Shown: positions 17,022-26,724, numbered from the stretch's first letter. The stretch: DNA of 47,131 nucleotides from Prevotellaceae bacterium UBA6417 (GCA_002439755.1 DJPH01000066.1:1-47131), one strand, 5' to 3'. Notes: generated by a model from the letters alone, not told the origin. Translations and numbers: made by a program.

Positions 17022-20000
17022 ATGCACAAAGGCCGACTATGTATATTAAGCATTCTATCATTGCTGCTAACCGGAATGTCGCGGTTGCAAGCCAACGATT
17101 TCATCCACATAGATTGGAGCAGCCTACACAACGACAGTGTCATGCCCCACGTAACCCAAACCATCGATTTGGGAGTCAATTGGCAACAATATACCTATCG
17201 TGTAAATATCGACTATCCCGAATATGAACCTGTCACAAAGAAAGAACAGGCTATTCTCAAAAGCATAAAAGCCACGCCATCCGACACCTTGCGCTATCAA
17301 TGGCAGATAGGAATCTCGCGAAAGCATGGCATTGGCGAAGTGGCCATATATCCGCTCATTCAAAAAGACGGAAAATGGATGAAACTCACAAGCTTCAGCC
17401 TAAATGTAACCCCTCAAAGCAAAACAGGGAGGCAAGAAAAGCGGTCAGCTCAAGAGACAAAAGCACGCTATGCCGCCCATTCCGTACTGAAAGAGGGGAA
17501 ATGGGTCAAGATTCGTGTTTCGGAAGAAGGCATCTACCAGCTGACTCCGTCACTGCTCAAGCAAATGGGATTCAACGACATCTCACGCGTAAAGCTATAC
17601 GGGTATGGAGGACGTGTGCAGAACATGGTCATTACATATTCGGGCAAAGATGCCGACACAGACGACTTGGAAGAAGTGCCAACCCTGCGACGGGCAGACG
17701 GGTTGGTGTTCTATGCCAACGGAACCCTGCGCTGGAGCAATTGGGCCTATTCAAGCCAGGCAAAACGATATGTCAGCACACGTGAAATCAATCCCTACTC
17801 GTCCTACTCCTACTATTTCGTCACCGAAGGCGACAACCCCCAATCAATAGAAGAAGAACCGGCCATCGGAAACTCGACAACAGCCATTGCCACGTATCCC
17901 GAACGCATCTTGATAGAAAACGATGCCTACAGCTGGTATACAAGTGGTCGGCATCTGTTCGACAGCTACAACTTTGCCAACGGAAACTCGAAAAACTACA
18001 CGCTGCCAACACCCGACAGGGAAGCCGGGAAAACAGCCTGGCTGACATTCAGGATGAGTGCCGCTGCATCGAGTGCCACGACCATCAGCAGTGCATTCAA
18101 TGCAACAAGCCTGAAATCATTCACCATCGGTGCCACGGGACAATACGACCATGCCATCACCAGAGACGGCCTATACAGCATCGACAACCTGAAAGATGGC
18201 GAAAACACCCTCAACATCAAAACGACAAGCGGCCACAACGCCCGGTTAGACTACATTTGCCTGAACTATGACAGGAAATTGCAACTTAATGGCAATTTTC
18301 TCGTATTTTCCCACTATCTGACAGGAACGCACACCATGACACTGACCGGAGCCGACGCATCAACCAAAATATGGCGCATAGGCCAGGCCGGCGACCCCAT
18401 AAAACAAATTCCGGCATCATTGAGCGGAAATACTCTGACATTTAACGTAGTCGACCCCACACGCAGATTCGTAGCCGTAAACACAAGTGCTACCTACCCA
18501 ACTCCTGAAATAGACGGCCGCGTGCCCAACCAAGACCTGCACGCAGACTCCACTGCCGACATGGTAATAATCATCCCCGGAAGCGGAAAGCTGGAGGAAC
18601 AGGCCAATCGCCTGGCAGAATATCACCGTCAGGCAGACAATTTGCGCGTACGCATTGTCAAGGCCAATCAATTATACAATGAATTTTCGTCGGGAACTCC
18701 CGACATAGGTGCTTATCGCCGTTACATGAAAATGCTATACGACCGGGCTGAAAACGAAAACGATTTGCCACGCTACCTGCTCATGTTCGGTTCATCCCTA
18801 TGGGACAACAGGATGAAGACCGCCCAGACAAAGGGACAGAATCCCAATGACTATCTGCTCTGTTACGAAACCGAGAACTCGGTAAACGAAGTCTACAGCT
18901 ACGTTGTCGATGATGTGCTCGGCCTATTGGACGATGGAGAAGGCCGCAACATTTTCACCGAAAAAATAGACCTCGGGATAGGTCGGTTCCCGGTAACAAA
19001 CGCAACCGATGCCCAAACGTTGGTAGACAAAAGCATTGCCTATATGAAGAACATCGAAGTAGGGGCATGGAAAAACACTATATATATGCTGGCCGATGAT
19101 GGAGATTACAACGGACACATGAAAGATGCCGACGCCGTCTACAAAAATATCATAGCAGACAATCCCGCCATGCTCGTCAAGCGCGTCTATTGGGATGCTT
19201 ATCCCAGAGTCACCACTGCAACAGGCAATTCCTATCCGGAAGTAACCGAGCTATTGAAAAACGCCATGAAAAAAGGAGCACTCGTCATGAACTATTCCGG
19301 ACATGGAGCGCCCTATACCATCTCGCACGAACAGGTATTGAAGCTAACCGACTTCAAAGAATTCAACTCAGCGCGCATTCCCATGTGGATTACCGCTTCG
19401 TGCGAGCTGACACCGTTTGATATGCCCGAAGAAAACATCGGAGAAACCAGCATGCTCAACAAAAACGGTGCAGCCATAGCATTCTACAGCGCCACACGAG
19501 CTGTCTACGCGGATGAAAACCGCATCCTCAATGACAAATACATGCATTATTTGTTGGGAAAAGACAAAAACGGCAGACGATATACCATAGGCGATGCCGC
19601 CAGGCTGGCCAAAACAGCCTTGGTCGACATCAACAGCAACGTTCTCGATACAACATCAAACAAGCTCAAGTACGTTCTGATGGGCGACCCTGCGCTCACA
19701 CTCAAAAAGCCTACCGAAAAAGTAATTATAGATGAAATAAACGGACAAAAAACAAGCTCCGGCAACAAACCGCAGCTCAAAGCCGGCAGCATAGCCAGAA
19801 TAAAAGGACATATTGAATCAGCCGGCGGCAGATTAAACGACTACAAAGGAATTGTCTCGCTGCTATTACAAGATTCAAAGGACACTGTAGTCTGCAAAAA
19901 CAACACCGGAGACAGTAAGACCCAATATACCTTATATGAACGCAACAAAACACTATATGAAGGCAGCGACTCAATCAGAAACGGCATATTCGAAACAACC

Positions 20001-20798
20001 ATCCCCATACCTTTGGACATCAATTACAGCAATCAAAGCGGACGACTGAACTTATATGCTGTAAATACCGACAAGACCATCGAGGCCAATGGCTTCACCG
20101 AAGATTTTACGGTTGGCGGATCTGAAGACATCGCCCAAAAAGATTCCATCGGACCGGCCATGTTTGTATATCTGAACAATCCCGATTTTAAAGACGGTGA
20201 GACAGTCAACGAAACGCCCTATTTTTATGCCATTCTGTCAGACTCGGACGGAATCAACACAACGGGAACAGGAGTCGGACACGATCTGCAGCTCGTCATA
20301 GACCATAAAGACACTTACATTCTGAACAGTTATTACGAGAATGACTTCGGAAGTTACACACAAGGAACAGTGACTTTTCACCTGCCTGAACTCGAAGCCG
20401 GCAAGCACCATCTGTTTTTCAGAGCATGGGATTTGAAAAACAATTCGTCTTCCACCATTCTTGACTTCAACGTAGAGGTCGGACTCAGGCCTCAATTATT
20501 AGATGTCAGGACAAGCAGGAATCCGGCTTCGGCACAGACAACCTTCATTATTTCATATGACCGGCCTGAAACGGAAACACAATTCAATATAGAAGTGTAT
20601 GACGCATTCGGACGATTATGGTGGACACACAACGAAACAAGCAGCACAGCCAATGGCTATCATACCATTGATTGGAATCTTACATCCAACAGTGGAGCTG
20701 CATTGCCAAGCGGCTTATACCTATATAAGGTAAACATTTCCTGCAACGGAAGTAAAGAAACGACAAAAACGAAGAAATTAGTCATACGAAAACAATAA
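17022..20798 (+). CDS. porU: Type IX secretion system sortase PorU
   Basis: Cell-surface cysteine protease of 1258 residues. It cleaves the C-terminal signal from type IX cargo and, in Porphyromonas, attaches the cargo to A-LPS. A signal peptide of about 23 residues ends at SRLQA. A large beta-rich N-terminal region runs to about 480. The gingipain-like peptidase C25 domain spans about 510-880, with the catalytic pair H761 (MNYSGHGA) and C794 (TASCELTPFD). The last 80 residues are a type IX C-terminal domain with the ..NIEVYDAFGRL.. and ..LPSGLYLYKV.. motifs; PorU keeps its own. It is followed by porV 51 bases later, its functional partner in the attachment complex. Confidence 0.95.
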   Translation: MHKGRLCILSILSLLLTGMSRLQANDFIHIDWSSLHNDSVMPHVTQTIDLGVNWQQYTYRVNIDYPEYEPVTKKEQAILKSIKATPSDTLRYQWQIGISRKHGIGEVAIYPLIQKDGKWMKLTSFSLNVTPQSKTGRQEKRSAQETKARYAAHSVLKEGKWVKIRVSEEGIYQLTPSLLKQMGFNDISRVKLYGYGGRVQNMVITYSGKDADTDDLEEVPTLRRADGLVFYANGTLRWSNWAYSSQAKRYVSTREINPYSSYSYYFVTEGDNPQSIEEEPAIGNSTTAIATYPERILIENDAYSWYTSGRHLFDSYNFANGNSKNYTLPTPDREAGKTAWLTFRMSAAASSATTISSAFNATSLKSFTIGATGQYDHAITRDGLYSIDNLKDGENTLNIKTTSGHNARLDYICLNYDRKLQLNGNFLVFSHYLTGTHTMTLTGADASTKIWRIGQAGDPIKQIPASLSGNTLTFNVVDPTRRFVAVNTSATYPTPEIDGRVPNQDLHADSTADMVIIIPGSGKLEEQANRLAEYHRQADNLRVRIVKANQLYNEFSSGTPDIGAYRRYMKMLYDRAENENDLPRYLLMFGSSLWDNRMKTAQTKGQNPNDYLLCYETENSVNEVYSYVVDDVLGLLDDGEGRNIFTEKIDLGIGRFPVTNATDAQTLVDKSIAYMKNIEVGAWKNTIYMLADDGDYNGHMKDADAVYKNIIADNPAMLVKRVYWDAYPRVTTATGNSYPEVTELLKNAMKKGALVMNYSGHGAPYTISHEQVLKLTDFKEFNSARIPMWITASCELTPFDMPEENIGETSMLNKNGAAIAFYSATRAVYADENRILNDKYMHYLLGKDKNGRRYTIGDAARLAKTALVDINSNVLDTTSNKLKYVLMGDPALTLKKPTEKVIIDEINGQKTSSGNKPQLKAGSIARIKGHIESAGGRLNDYKGIVSLLLQDSKDTVVCKNNTGDSKTQYTLYERNKTLYEGSDSIRNGIFETTIPIPLDINYSNQSGRLNLYAVNTDKTIEANGFTEDFTVGGSEDIAQKDSIGPAMFVYLNNPDFKDGETVNETPYFYAILSDSDGINTTGTGVGHDLQLVIDHKDTYILNSYYENDFGSYTQGTVTFHLPELEAGKHHLFFRAWDLKNNSSSTILDFNVEVGLRPQLLDVRTSRNPASAQTTFIISYDRPETETQFNIEVYDAFGRLWWTHNETSSTANGYHTIDWNLTSNSGAALPSGLYLYKVNISCNGSKETTKTKKLVIRKQ

Positions 20799-20849
20799 AA
20801 GCAACGCCAGCGAGTTTTTAATATAGACCCTAAGGGCAAAAACAAGAGT

Positions 20850-22064
20850 ATGAGAAAATCACTAATTATATTAATTGCATCAATATTGACTTGTATCGCT
20901 GCCAAAGCACAAGACCAAAAAGACAAGTTCAATCCGGTACAGACAGCCGTAATCTCACAAAGCATCGCTCCCGATGCAAGAGCCGGCGGTATAGGCGATG
21001 TGGGAGCAGCCACAGACCCCGACGTCAATTCACAGGCATGGAATGCCGCCAAATATCCTTTTTGCATCAGCAAAGCCGGCGTAGCACTGAACTACACGCC
21101 TTGGTTGCGCCAACTTGTAAATGATATTGACTTGGCCTATCTCGTAGGTTACATGCGTTTGGGAGACTATCAGGCAGTCAGCGCCTCCATGCGCTATTTC
21201 TCTTTGGGCGAAGTATTCGCAAATGACGGAACAGACTCTGATGACGGAATCAGCATGACATTCAAGCCCTACGAATGGGCCTTCGATGCCGGTTACTCAC
21301 GTATGCTCAGTGAAAAGTTTTCCGCATCTGTAACTTTCAGATATATCTATTCCGACATTTCCGGGCACTACGATGACGGCTCTGAACCGGGCTCAGCATT
21401 TGCCGTTGACTTGGGAGGCTACTATAATACATATCTCAACATGGGATCGCGCGAATGCCAACTGTCGTTAGGACTCAACATTTCCAATTTAGGAAGCAAA
21501 ATCAATTATGGCGATGACTACTCATTTTTCATTCCGACGAATTTACGCTTAGGCGCCAACTACATGGTACCACTCAATGAGTACAACCGCATTTCGTTTG
21601 CCGCTGACGCCAACAAATTGTTGGTGCCCACCTATCCCACCGATGCCCAATGCGCCAAAGCCTTAGGATATAAAACAGACGACGGCCAAGACCACACTGC
21701 AGAATATCAAACCTATCGCGAAGAAAACTTTTATAACATATCACCCATTACAGGTATATTCAAAAGCTTCAGCGACGCACCGGGAGGATTCAAAGAAGAA
21801 CTGGAAGAAATACAATGGAGCCTTGGCGTAGAATATACTTACAATGATAAGTTCATACTGCGTGGAGGCTATCACCACGAAAGTGAAACGAAAGGAGGGC
21901 GCAAGTACTTTACAGTAGGTGCCGGCTTCCGCATGAATGTGTTCAGTCTTGATGCCGGATATGTCATTTCTACGGCAGCATCCAATCCGCTTGATCAAAC
22001 ATTGCGCGTCTCACTTGGATTTGACTTCGACGGTATTAAAGATTTGTTCCATCGGGGACGTTAA
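20850..22064 (+). CDS. porV: Type IX secretion outer-membrane protein PorV (LptO)
   Basis: Outer-membrane beta-barrel of 404 residues that shuttles type IX cargo from the SprA translocon to PorU. A signal peptide ends at AAKAQ. The N-terminal signature follows: PVQTAVISQSIAPDARAGGIGDVGAAT, then SQAWNAAKYPF. Repeated amphipathic strands run to the C-terminal aromatic-ending strand LRVSLGFDF. It lies directly after porU and 17 bases before ispF on the same strand. Together these two genes imply that the organism has a functional type IX system; the other components (porK, L, M, N, sprA) are not in the window. Confidence 0.96.
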   Translation: MRKSLIILIASILTCIAAKAQDQKDKFNPVQTAVISQSIAPDARAGGIGDVGAATDPDVNSQAWNAAKYPFCISKAGVALNYTPWLRQLVNDIDLAYLVGYMRLGDYQAVSASMRYFSLGEVFANDGTDSDDGISMTFKPYEWAFDAGYSRMLSEKFSASVTFRYIYSDISGHYDDGSEPGSAFAVDLGGYYNTYLNMGSRECQLSLGLNISNLGSKINYGDDYSFFIPTNLRLGANYMVPLNEYNRISFAADANKLLVPTYPTDAQCAKALGYKTDDGQDHTAEYQTYREENFYNISPITGIFKSFSDAPGGFKEELEEIQWSLGVEYTYNDKFILRGGYHHESETKGGRKYFTVGAGFRMNVFSLDAGYVISTAASNPLDQTLRVSLGFDFDGIKDLFHRGR

Positions 22065-22081
22065 ATTTCGATTGTTTTAAA

Positions 22082-22576
22082 ATGGCCAAACTAAGAGTAG
22101 GTTTAGGATATGACGTACACCAGATAGTAGCCGACAGACCTTTATGGATTGGTGGAATAAGAATTCCTGCTCCATTCGGACTTTTAGGGCACAGCGACGC
22201 GGATGTACTGATTCACGCTATATGCGATGCGCTACTGGGTGCAGCCAACATGCGGGATATCGGGTATCATTTCCCCGATAGCGACCCACAATATGCAGGC
22301 ATTGACAGCAAAAGACTATTGGCAGAAACCACATGCTTACTGCAACAGCATGGCTATACTATTGGGAACATCGATTCCACCATTTGTGCGGAAGTACCGA
22401 AAATCAGTCCATTCATTGAGCAAATGCAAGAATGCCTTGCTCCATTGATGAACATTGACAAACAGGATATATCCATCAAAGCAACGACAACAGAGCGTTT
22501 GGGATTTACAGGACGCAAAGAAGGTATTTCAGCCTATGCCATAGCTTTGATAGAACACGAACCACATCGCTCTTGA
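22082..22576 (+). CDS. ispF: 2-C-methyl-D-erythritol 2,4-cyclodiphosphate synthase
   Basis: Trimeric zinc enzyme of the MEP isoprenoid pathway, 164 residues, the usual length. The metal-binding motif GYDVHQ (D11, H13) is near the N-terminus, with GLLGHSDADVLIHAICDALLGAA following. The nucleotide-binding end KATTTERLGFTGRKEGISAYA is intact. It forms the cyclic diphosphate from CDP-ME 2-phosphate in the cytoplasm. It is the last gene of the FAH-porU-porV-ispF cluster. I see no clear terminator before the leader promoter at 22626. Confidence 0.97.
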   Translation: MAKLRVGLGYDVHQIVADRPLWIGGIRIPAPFGLLGHSDADVLIHAICDALLGAANMRDIGYHFPDSDPQYAGIDSKRLLAETTCLLQQHGYTIGNIDSTICAEVPKISPFIEQMQECLAPLMNIDKQDISIKATTTERLGFTGRKEGISAYAIALIEHEPHRS

Positions 22577-22625
22577 TTCTACAAAAAATACGGGGCAGAA
22601 TATTGCCGCATTTAAAAGATTGTTG

Positions 22626-22633
22626 TAATTTTG
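22626..22633 (+). promoter_or_regulatory. -7 box of the aromatic amino acid operon
   Basis: TAATTTTG matches TAnnTTTG, 33 bases before the leader peptide ATG. A weak TATTG lies about 20 bases upstream. Confidence 0.65.
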
Positions 22634-22666
22634 CAGCGTCAAAAAGAGATTAAAGACATAGACAAT

Positions 22667-22726
22667 ATGGCACATTTCTACTCATTCGGCTTTTACTTTT
22701 ATTACTTTGCTACAGTTAAGAAGTGA
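22667..22726 (+). CDS. Phe/Tyr leader peptide of the pheA operon
   Basis: A 19-residue reading frame, MAHFYSFGFYFYYFATVKK. Nine of its residues are Phe (5) or Tyr (4), nearly all in one run. It begins 33 bases after a promoter box and is followed by a terminator hairpin and then pheA. This is the layout of a ribosome-mediated attenuator: scarcity of charged tRNA-Phe or tRNA-Tyr would stall the ribosome in the aromatic run. The amino acids match the products of the downstream operon, so chance is very unlikely. Confidence 0.9.
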   Translation: MAHFYSFGFYFYYFATVKK

Positions 22727-22802
22727 AGCGGATGCCTGTGTGCCCAAGGAAATACAAAAGAAAAATATTTAAGGTCCCGCTCCAACAAGAGCGGGATTTT
22801 TT
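22727..22802 (+). promoter_or_regulatory. Attenuator: antiterminator segment and terminator
   Basis: The terminator stem TCCCGCTC (22775-22782) pairs with GAGCGGGA (22789-22796) around a 6-base loop, followed by TTTTTT. Just after the leader stop, AGCGG (22727-22731) is complementary to CCGCT (22777-22781) in the terminator's 5' arm, and the pairing can extend a little with a bulge. A ribosome finishing the leader would cover AGCGG and let the terminator form. One stalled at Phe/Tyr codons would leave it free to prevent termination. The pairing is short, so other folds are possible. Confidence 0.8.
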
Positions 22803-22820
22803 GGTACAAATAAAAAGAGG

Positions 22821-23657
22821 ATGAAAAAAGTAGCGATACAAGGCATCAAAGGATCGTTTCACGACATCGCAGCTCACCGTTTTTTCAAAAACGAAGACAT
22901 TGAGCTCGTATGCTGCGAAACATTTGAAGATCTCTTTGAAGCAATGAAAAGAGACAGCAGCCTATTGGCCATGATGGCTATCGAAAATACGATTGCAGGC
23001 AGCCTGCTCCACAACTACGAGCTGCTACGCGCAAGCAACTTGACTATTGTTGGCGAACACAAGCTTCATATCGAGCACAGTCTGTTATGCCTGCCCGACG
23101 AAAGCATAGATGATATCAAAGAAATCAATTCGCATCCGGTAGCCCTAATGCAATGCCGCAACTTTTTAAAACAATTCCGCGATCGGAAAATAGTAGAAAC
23201 CGATGACACAGCCGGAGCTGCCGAAATGATAAGCCGCCTCCATCTGAAAGGACACGCTGCCATTTGTTCGAAATTCGCTGCCCCCATCTATCACATGAAA
23301 GTGTTGAAAGAAGCGATAGAAGACAATAAGCACAACTTTACACGTTTTCTATGCCTTTGCGACCCTTGGAATGCCGACACATTACGCGATGCAAAAAAAT
23401 CCGACAAAAGCAGTATCGTATTTTCAATACCTCACGAAAAAGGTGAATTGTCGCATGTTCTCTCGGTCTTGTCTTTTTATGACATAAACATGACTAAAAT
23501 CCAATCTCTTCCAATAATAGGACACGAATGGGAATATCTTTTCTATGTAGACGTCACTTACAGCGACTATTCACACTATCGTCAATGCATCGAAGCCATC
23601 AGGCCACTAACAAAACAAATAAGGATTCTTGGAGAATATGAATCAGACGATCACTAA
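22821..23657 (+). CDS. pheA: Prephenate dehydratase
   Basis: Enzyme of 278 residues that converts prephenate to phenylpyruvate. The catalytic domain covers about 1-180, with AIENTIAGSL near 53 and the conserved TRF at 174-176. A C-terminal ACT domain covers about 197-270. There is no fused chorismate mutase; that activity is on the DAHP synthase of the same operon. In the ACT domain the Phe-binding ESRP motif is replaced by QSLP and the GALV motif by GELS, so Phe feedback may be weak or different. That would fit the presence of transcriptional attenuation. The next gene starts 20 bases before its stop. Confidence 0.95.
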   Translation: MKKVAIQGIKGSFHDIAAHRFFKNEDIELVCCETFEDLFEAMKRDSSLLAMMAIENTIAGSLLHNYELLRASNLTIVGEHKLHIEHSLLCLPDESIDDIKEINSHPVALMQCRNFLKQFRDRKIVETDDTAGAAEMISRLHLKGHAAICSKFAAPIYHMKVLKEAIEDNKHNFTRFLCLCDPWNADTLRDAKKSDKSSIVFSIPHEKGELSHVLSVLSFYDINMTKIQSLPIIGHEWEYLFYVDVTYSDYSHYRQCIEAIRPLTKQIRILGEYESDDH

Positions 23658-24831
23658 TTCGCTTATCACCCCGGCTAAAAGACTGGAAACAGTCAGCGAA
23701 TACTATTTCAGCAAAAAACTAAAAGAAATTGCCATGCGCAATGCCAAGGGCGAAAATATCATCAGCCTGGCTATCGGAAGCCCCGACATGCCTCCATCTG
23801 CACAAACAATCGAAACACTTTGCCAACAGGCAAAACGCGATGACGTTCACGGTTACCAGCCCACAGTAGGCATTCCGGAACTGCGTAAAGCTATGGCAGA
23901 TTGGTACAAACGCTGGTATCATGTTGACTTGGACCCCGATTCCGAAATCCAACCCCTTATTGGTTCTAAAGAAGGCATTCTACATGTCACTTTGGCTTTT
24001 GCCAACCCCGGAGATAAAGTATTGGTCCCTAATCCCGGCTACCCGACATATACATCACTGACCAAGCTTTTAGGCTGCGATATCGTCTACTACGACCTGA
24101 AAGAAGACAATGACTGGCAACCAGACTTTGAGGCTTTGGAACACATGGACCTATCTCATGTAAAAATCATGTGGACTAATTACCCCAACATGCCGACAGG
24201 AGCCAATGCGCAAATGGAAACGTACAAAAAGCTTGTCGACTTTGCCCGTCGCCACCACATTCTGGTTGTCAACGACAATCCTTACAGCTTTATTTTGAAC
24301 GAGAACCCCATCAGCTTATTACAAGTGCCTGATGCCAAAGATTGTTGCATAGAATTCAATTCTATGAGCAAAAGCCACAACATGCCCGGATGGCGCGTAG
24401 GTTTGTTGGCCACCAATGCCCAATTTGTCAAATGGATTCTGAAAGTAAAGTCGAACATTGACTCCGGAACTTTTCGCCCACTGCAACTGGCGGCAGCCAA
24501 AGCATACGAGAATGCCCCGGAGTGGCACAGACAAGCCAACTTTGAAGTATATCACTCACGCCGCAAAATAGCAGAAAAAATCATGGAAGCCATTGGCTGC
24601 AACTACAATCCGAAGCAAGTAAGCATGTTTCTTTGGGGACGCATTCCAGACTCCTATGCCAATAGTGAAGAACTGACAGAAAAAGTCCTAAACGAAGCTC
24701 ATGTATTCATTACCCCGGGCTTCATCTTCGGAACCAATGGGCAACGTTATGTACGCATATCGCTTTGTGCCAAAGAGCCACTGCTGAATCAAGCCCTTGA
24801 AAGGATCCAACATGTTTTCAATAACCACTAA
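23638..24831 (+). CDS. PLP aminotransferase (probable aromatic aminotransferase)
   Basis: Class I/II aminotransferase of 397 residues. The ATG at 23638 is preceded by GGAG; a TTG start 9 bases earlier is possible but less likely. The PLP lysine is K245 in FNSMSKSHNMPGWRVG. Other motifs are IGSPDMPPS near the start, NPGYPTYTS, and an R-x-S motif near the end (RYVRISLC). Given the operon, it most likely converts phenylpyruvate and 4-hydroxyphenylpyruvate to Phe and Tyr; the family also includes aspartate and LL-diaminopimelate transaminases. It overlaps pheA by 20 bases, implying coupling. Confidence 0.88.
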   Translation: MNQTITNSLITPAKRLETVSEYYFSKKLKEIAMRNAKGENIISLAIGSPDMPPSAQTIETLCQQAKRDDVHGYQPTVGIPELRKAMADWYKRWYHVDLDPDSEIQPLIGSKEGILHVTLAFANPGDKVLVPNPGYPTYTSLTKLLGCDIVYYDLKEDNDWQPDFEALEHMDLSHVKIMWTNYPNMPTGANAQMETYKKLVDFARRHHILVVNDNPYSFILNENPISLLQVPDAKDCCIEFNSMSKSHNMPGWRVGLLATNAQFVKWILKVKSNIDSGTFRPLQLAAAKAYENAPEWHRQANFEVYHSRRKIAEKIMEAIGCNYNPKQVSMFLWGRIPDSYANSEELTEKVLNEAHVFITPGFIFGTNGQRYVRISLCAKEPLLNQALERIQHVFNNH

Positions 24832-24856
24832 ACAACACAACTAAGCACACATAAAT

Positions 24857-25930
24857 ATGAATATGGAACTCGATTTACTGCCCTTAAATCTACCCGGTGT
24901 TTCCAATGAACGTCCTTTAATCATAGCCGGCCCTTGCAGCGCCGAAACAGAAGAACAGGTATTGGAAGCAGCACGACAACTAAGCCACAATGGTATCAAA
25001 GTGTTTAGAGCCGGTATATGGAAACCTCGCACAAAACCAGGAGGCTTTGAAGGAAACGGAGAAAAAGCCTTGCCATGGATGCAACGCGTAAAAGAAGAAA
25101 CCGGCATGCTTACAGCCACTGAAGTTGCAACACCTCACCATGTAGAACTGGCATTAAACGCCGGCATCGATATCTTATGGATTGGAGCAAGAACCACAGC
25201 CAACCCTTTTGCCGTACAAGATATTGCCGATGCATTGAAAGGTGTCGATATTCCCATTCTCTATAAGAATCCTGTTAACCCGGACCTTGAATTATGGATT
25301 GGCGGCATGCAACGTCTCAACGGTGCCGGCATCAAACGACTGGCAGCCATACACCGCGGATTTACGTCCTACGACAAATCCATCTATCGCAACATTCCTA
25401 TGTGGCACATGCCTATAGAACTACGTCGCCGCATCCCTAACCTGCCAATAATCTGCGACCCAAGCCATATCGGAGGGCGCAGAGAATTAATTGCTCCGCT
25501 TTCACAACAAGCAATGGATCTCGGTTTTGATGGTTTGATTATTGAAAGCCATTGCAATCCCGACAATGCCTGGAGTGATGCAAAACAACAAGTAACCCCT
25601 GATGTCCTTGATTTCATCATTGATAAGCTGACCGTCAGAAATACCGTTGATACCACAGAAAGCCTGAAATCGCTGCGGTCACAGATAGACGATTTGGACA
25701 ATGAACTGATAGAACTGCTATCCAAACGCATGCGAATCAGCCGTGAAATTGCCCAATACAAAAAGGAACATAATGTGGCCGTAATGCAACCACAACGATA
25801 CAATGAAATAATAGACAAACGCGGTGCACAAGGCGCGCTTTGCGGCATGTCGGTCGATTTCATGAAGAGCATCTTTGAATCCATCCACGCCGAAAGTGTA
25901 CGCCAGCAAATTGACATTATCAATAAATAA
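24857..25930 (+). CDS. Bifunctional DAHP synthase / chorismate mutase
   Basis: Two-domain enzyme of 357 residues. The N-terminal part (about 1-255) is a KDO8P-like (type I-beta) 3-deoxy-7-phosphoheptulonate synthase: IIAGPCSAET, GIWKPRTKPGGFEG, and DPSHIGGRRE with metal ligands, then SHCNPDNAWSD. The C-terminal part (about 265-350) is an AroQ-type chorismate mutase: LRSQIDDLDNELIELLSKRM. It catalyses both the first step of the shikimate pathway and the branch step to prephenate. Fusion of the two usually lets prephenate or chorismate inhibit the first step. An alternative start at 24863 would shorten it by two residues. Confidence 0.95.
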   Translation: MNMELDLLPLNLPGVSNERPLIIAGPCSAETEEQVLEAARQLSHNGIKVFRAGIWKPRTKPGGFEGNGEKALPWMQRVKEETGMLTATEVATPHHVELALNAGIDILWIGARTTANPFAVQDIADALKGVDIPILYKNPVNPDLELWIGGMQRLNGAGIKRLAAIHRGFTSYDKSIYRNIPMWHMPIELRRRIPNLPIICDPSHIGGRRELIAPLSQQAMDLGFDGLIIESHCNPDNAWSDAKQQVTPDVLDFIIDKLTVRNTVDTTESLKSLRSQIDDLDNELIELLSKRMRISREIAQYKKEHNVAVMQPQRYNEIIDKRGAQGALCGMSVDFMKSIFESIHAESVRQQIDIINK

Positions 25931-25944
25931 GGACAACCACACCT

Positions 25945-26718
25945 ATGAAAATTCTTGTTTTGGGAGCAGGCAAAATGGGGTCATTTTTTATCGACCTGTT
26001 GAGTTTCGATCACGAAACTGCCGTATATGACATTGACCCCAAGCGTCTGCGTTTCATGTACAATACGCAGCGTTTCACAACTCTTGAAGAAATTGAATCT
26101 TTTCGCCCTGAACTGGTCATCAATGCTGTATCACTTAACCATACTATTGATGTCTTTAAAAGTATCACCCCGCATTTGCCTGCAGATTGCATTCTTAGCG
26201 ACATCGCATCGGTCAAGACAAATTTGAAAGACTATTATACGCAGTGCGGTTTCCGCTACGTATCGACTCATCCGATGTTTGGTCCTACGTTTGCCAACCT
26301 TGGTGCTTTGGCCAACGAGAATGCCATCATCATTAACGAAGGCGACTACATGGGGCGCGTTCTTTTCCGCGACATTTATAGCAGGTTGGGGCTGAACATC
26401 TGCGAATACAGCTTTGCCCAGCACGATGAGATAGTTGCCTACTCTCTTTCAATACCGTTTGTCTCGACCTTTGTCTTTGCCGCTGTCATGAAGCATCAAG
26501 ATGCACCCGGCACTACTTTCAAGCGCCACATGGCCATAGCCAAAGGCGTATTGAGCGAAGACCGAACCTTGTTGCGCGAAATTCTCTTCAATCCACACAC
26601 CGGCGGACAAGTATGCAAAATACGGCAAGAATTAAAAAACCTGATCGAAATCATAGATCATAAAGACGAAAATGCACTCAACAACTACATTGACCGGATA
26701 AAGCAACACATAAAATGA
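25945..26718 (+). CDS. tyrA: Prephenate dehydrogenase
   Basis: NAD(P)-dependent enzyme of 257 residues that forms 4-hydroxyphenylpyruvate for tyrosine. The Rossmann motif is GAGKMG at residues 7-12. The substrate-binding STHPMFGPTF is near 110 and an all-helical C-terminal dimerisation domain follows. It is a compact type with neither chorismate mutase nor ACT domain. It lies 14 bases after the DAHP synthase and 6 bases before the next gene. Tyr control would act mainly through the leader peptide, which carries Tyr as well as Phe codons. Confidence 0.94.
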   Translation: MKILVLGAGKMGSFFIDLLSFDHETAVYDIDPKRLRFMYNTQRFTTLEEIESFRPELVINAVSLNHTIDVFKSITPHLPADCILSDIASVKTNLKDYYTQCGFRYVSTHPMFGPTFANLGALANENAIIINEGDYMGRVLFRDIYSRLGLNICEYSFAQHDEIVAYSLSIPFVSTFVFAAVMKHQDAPGTTFKRHMAIAKGVLSEDRTLLREILFNPHTGGQVCKIRQELKNLIEIIDHKDENALNNYIDRIKQHIK

Positions 26719-26724
26719 TCACAC

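Noticed and set aside
22577..22625. Terminator after ispF
   Set aside because: Only a 4-bp GGCA/TGCC stem without a T-run was found, too weak to call.
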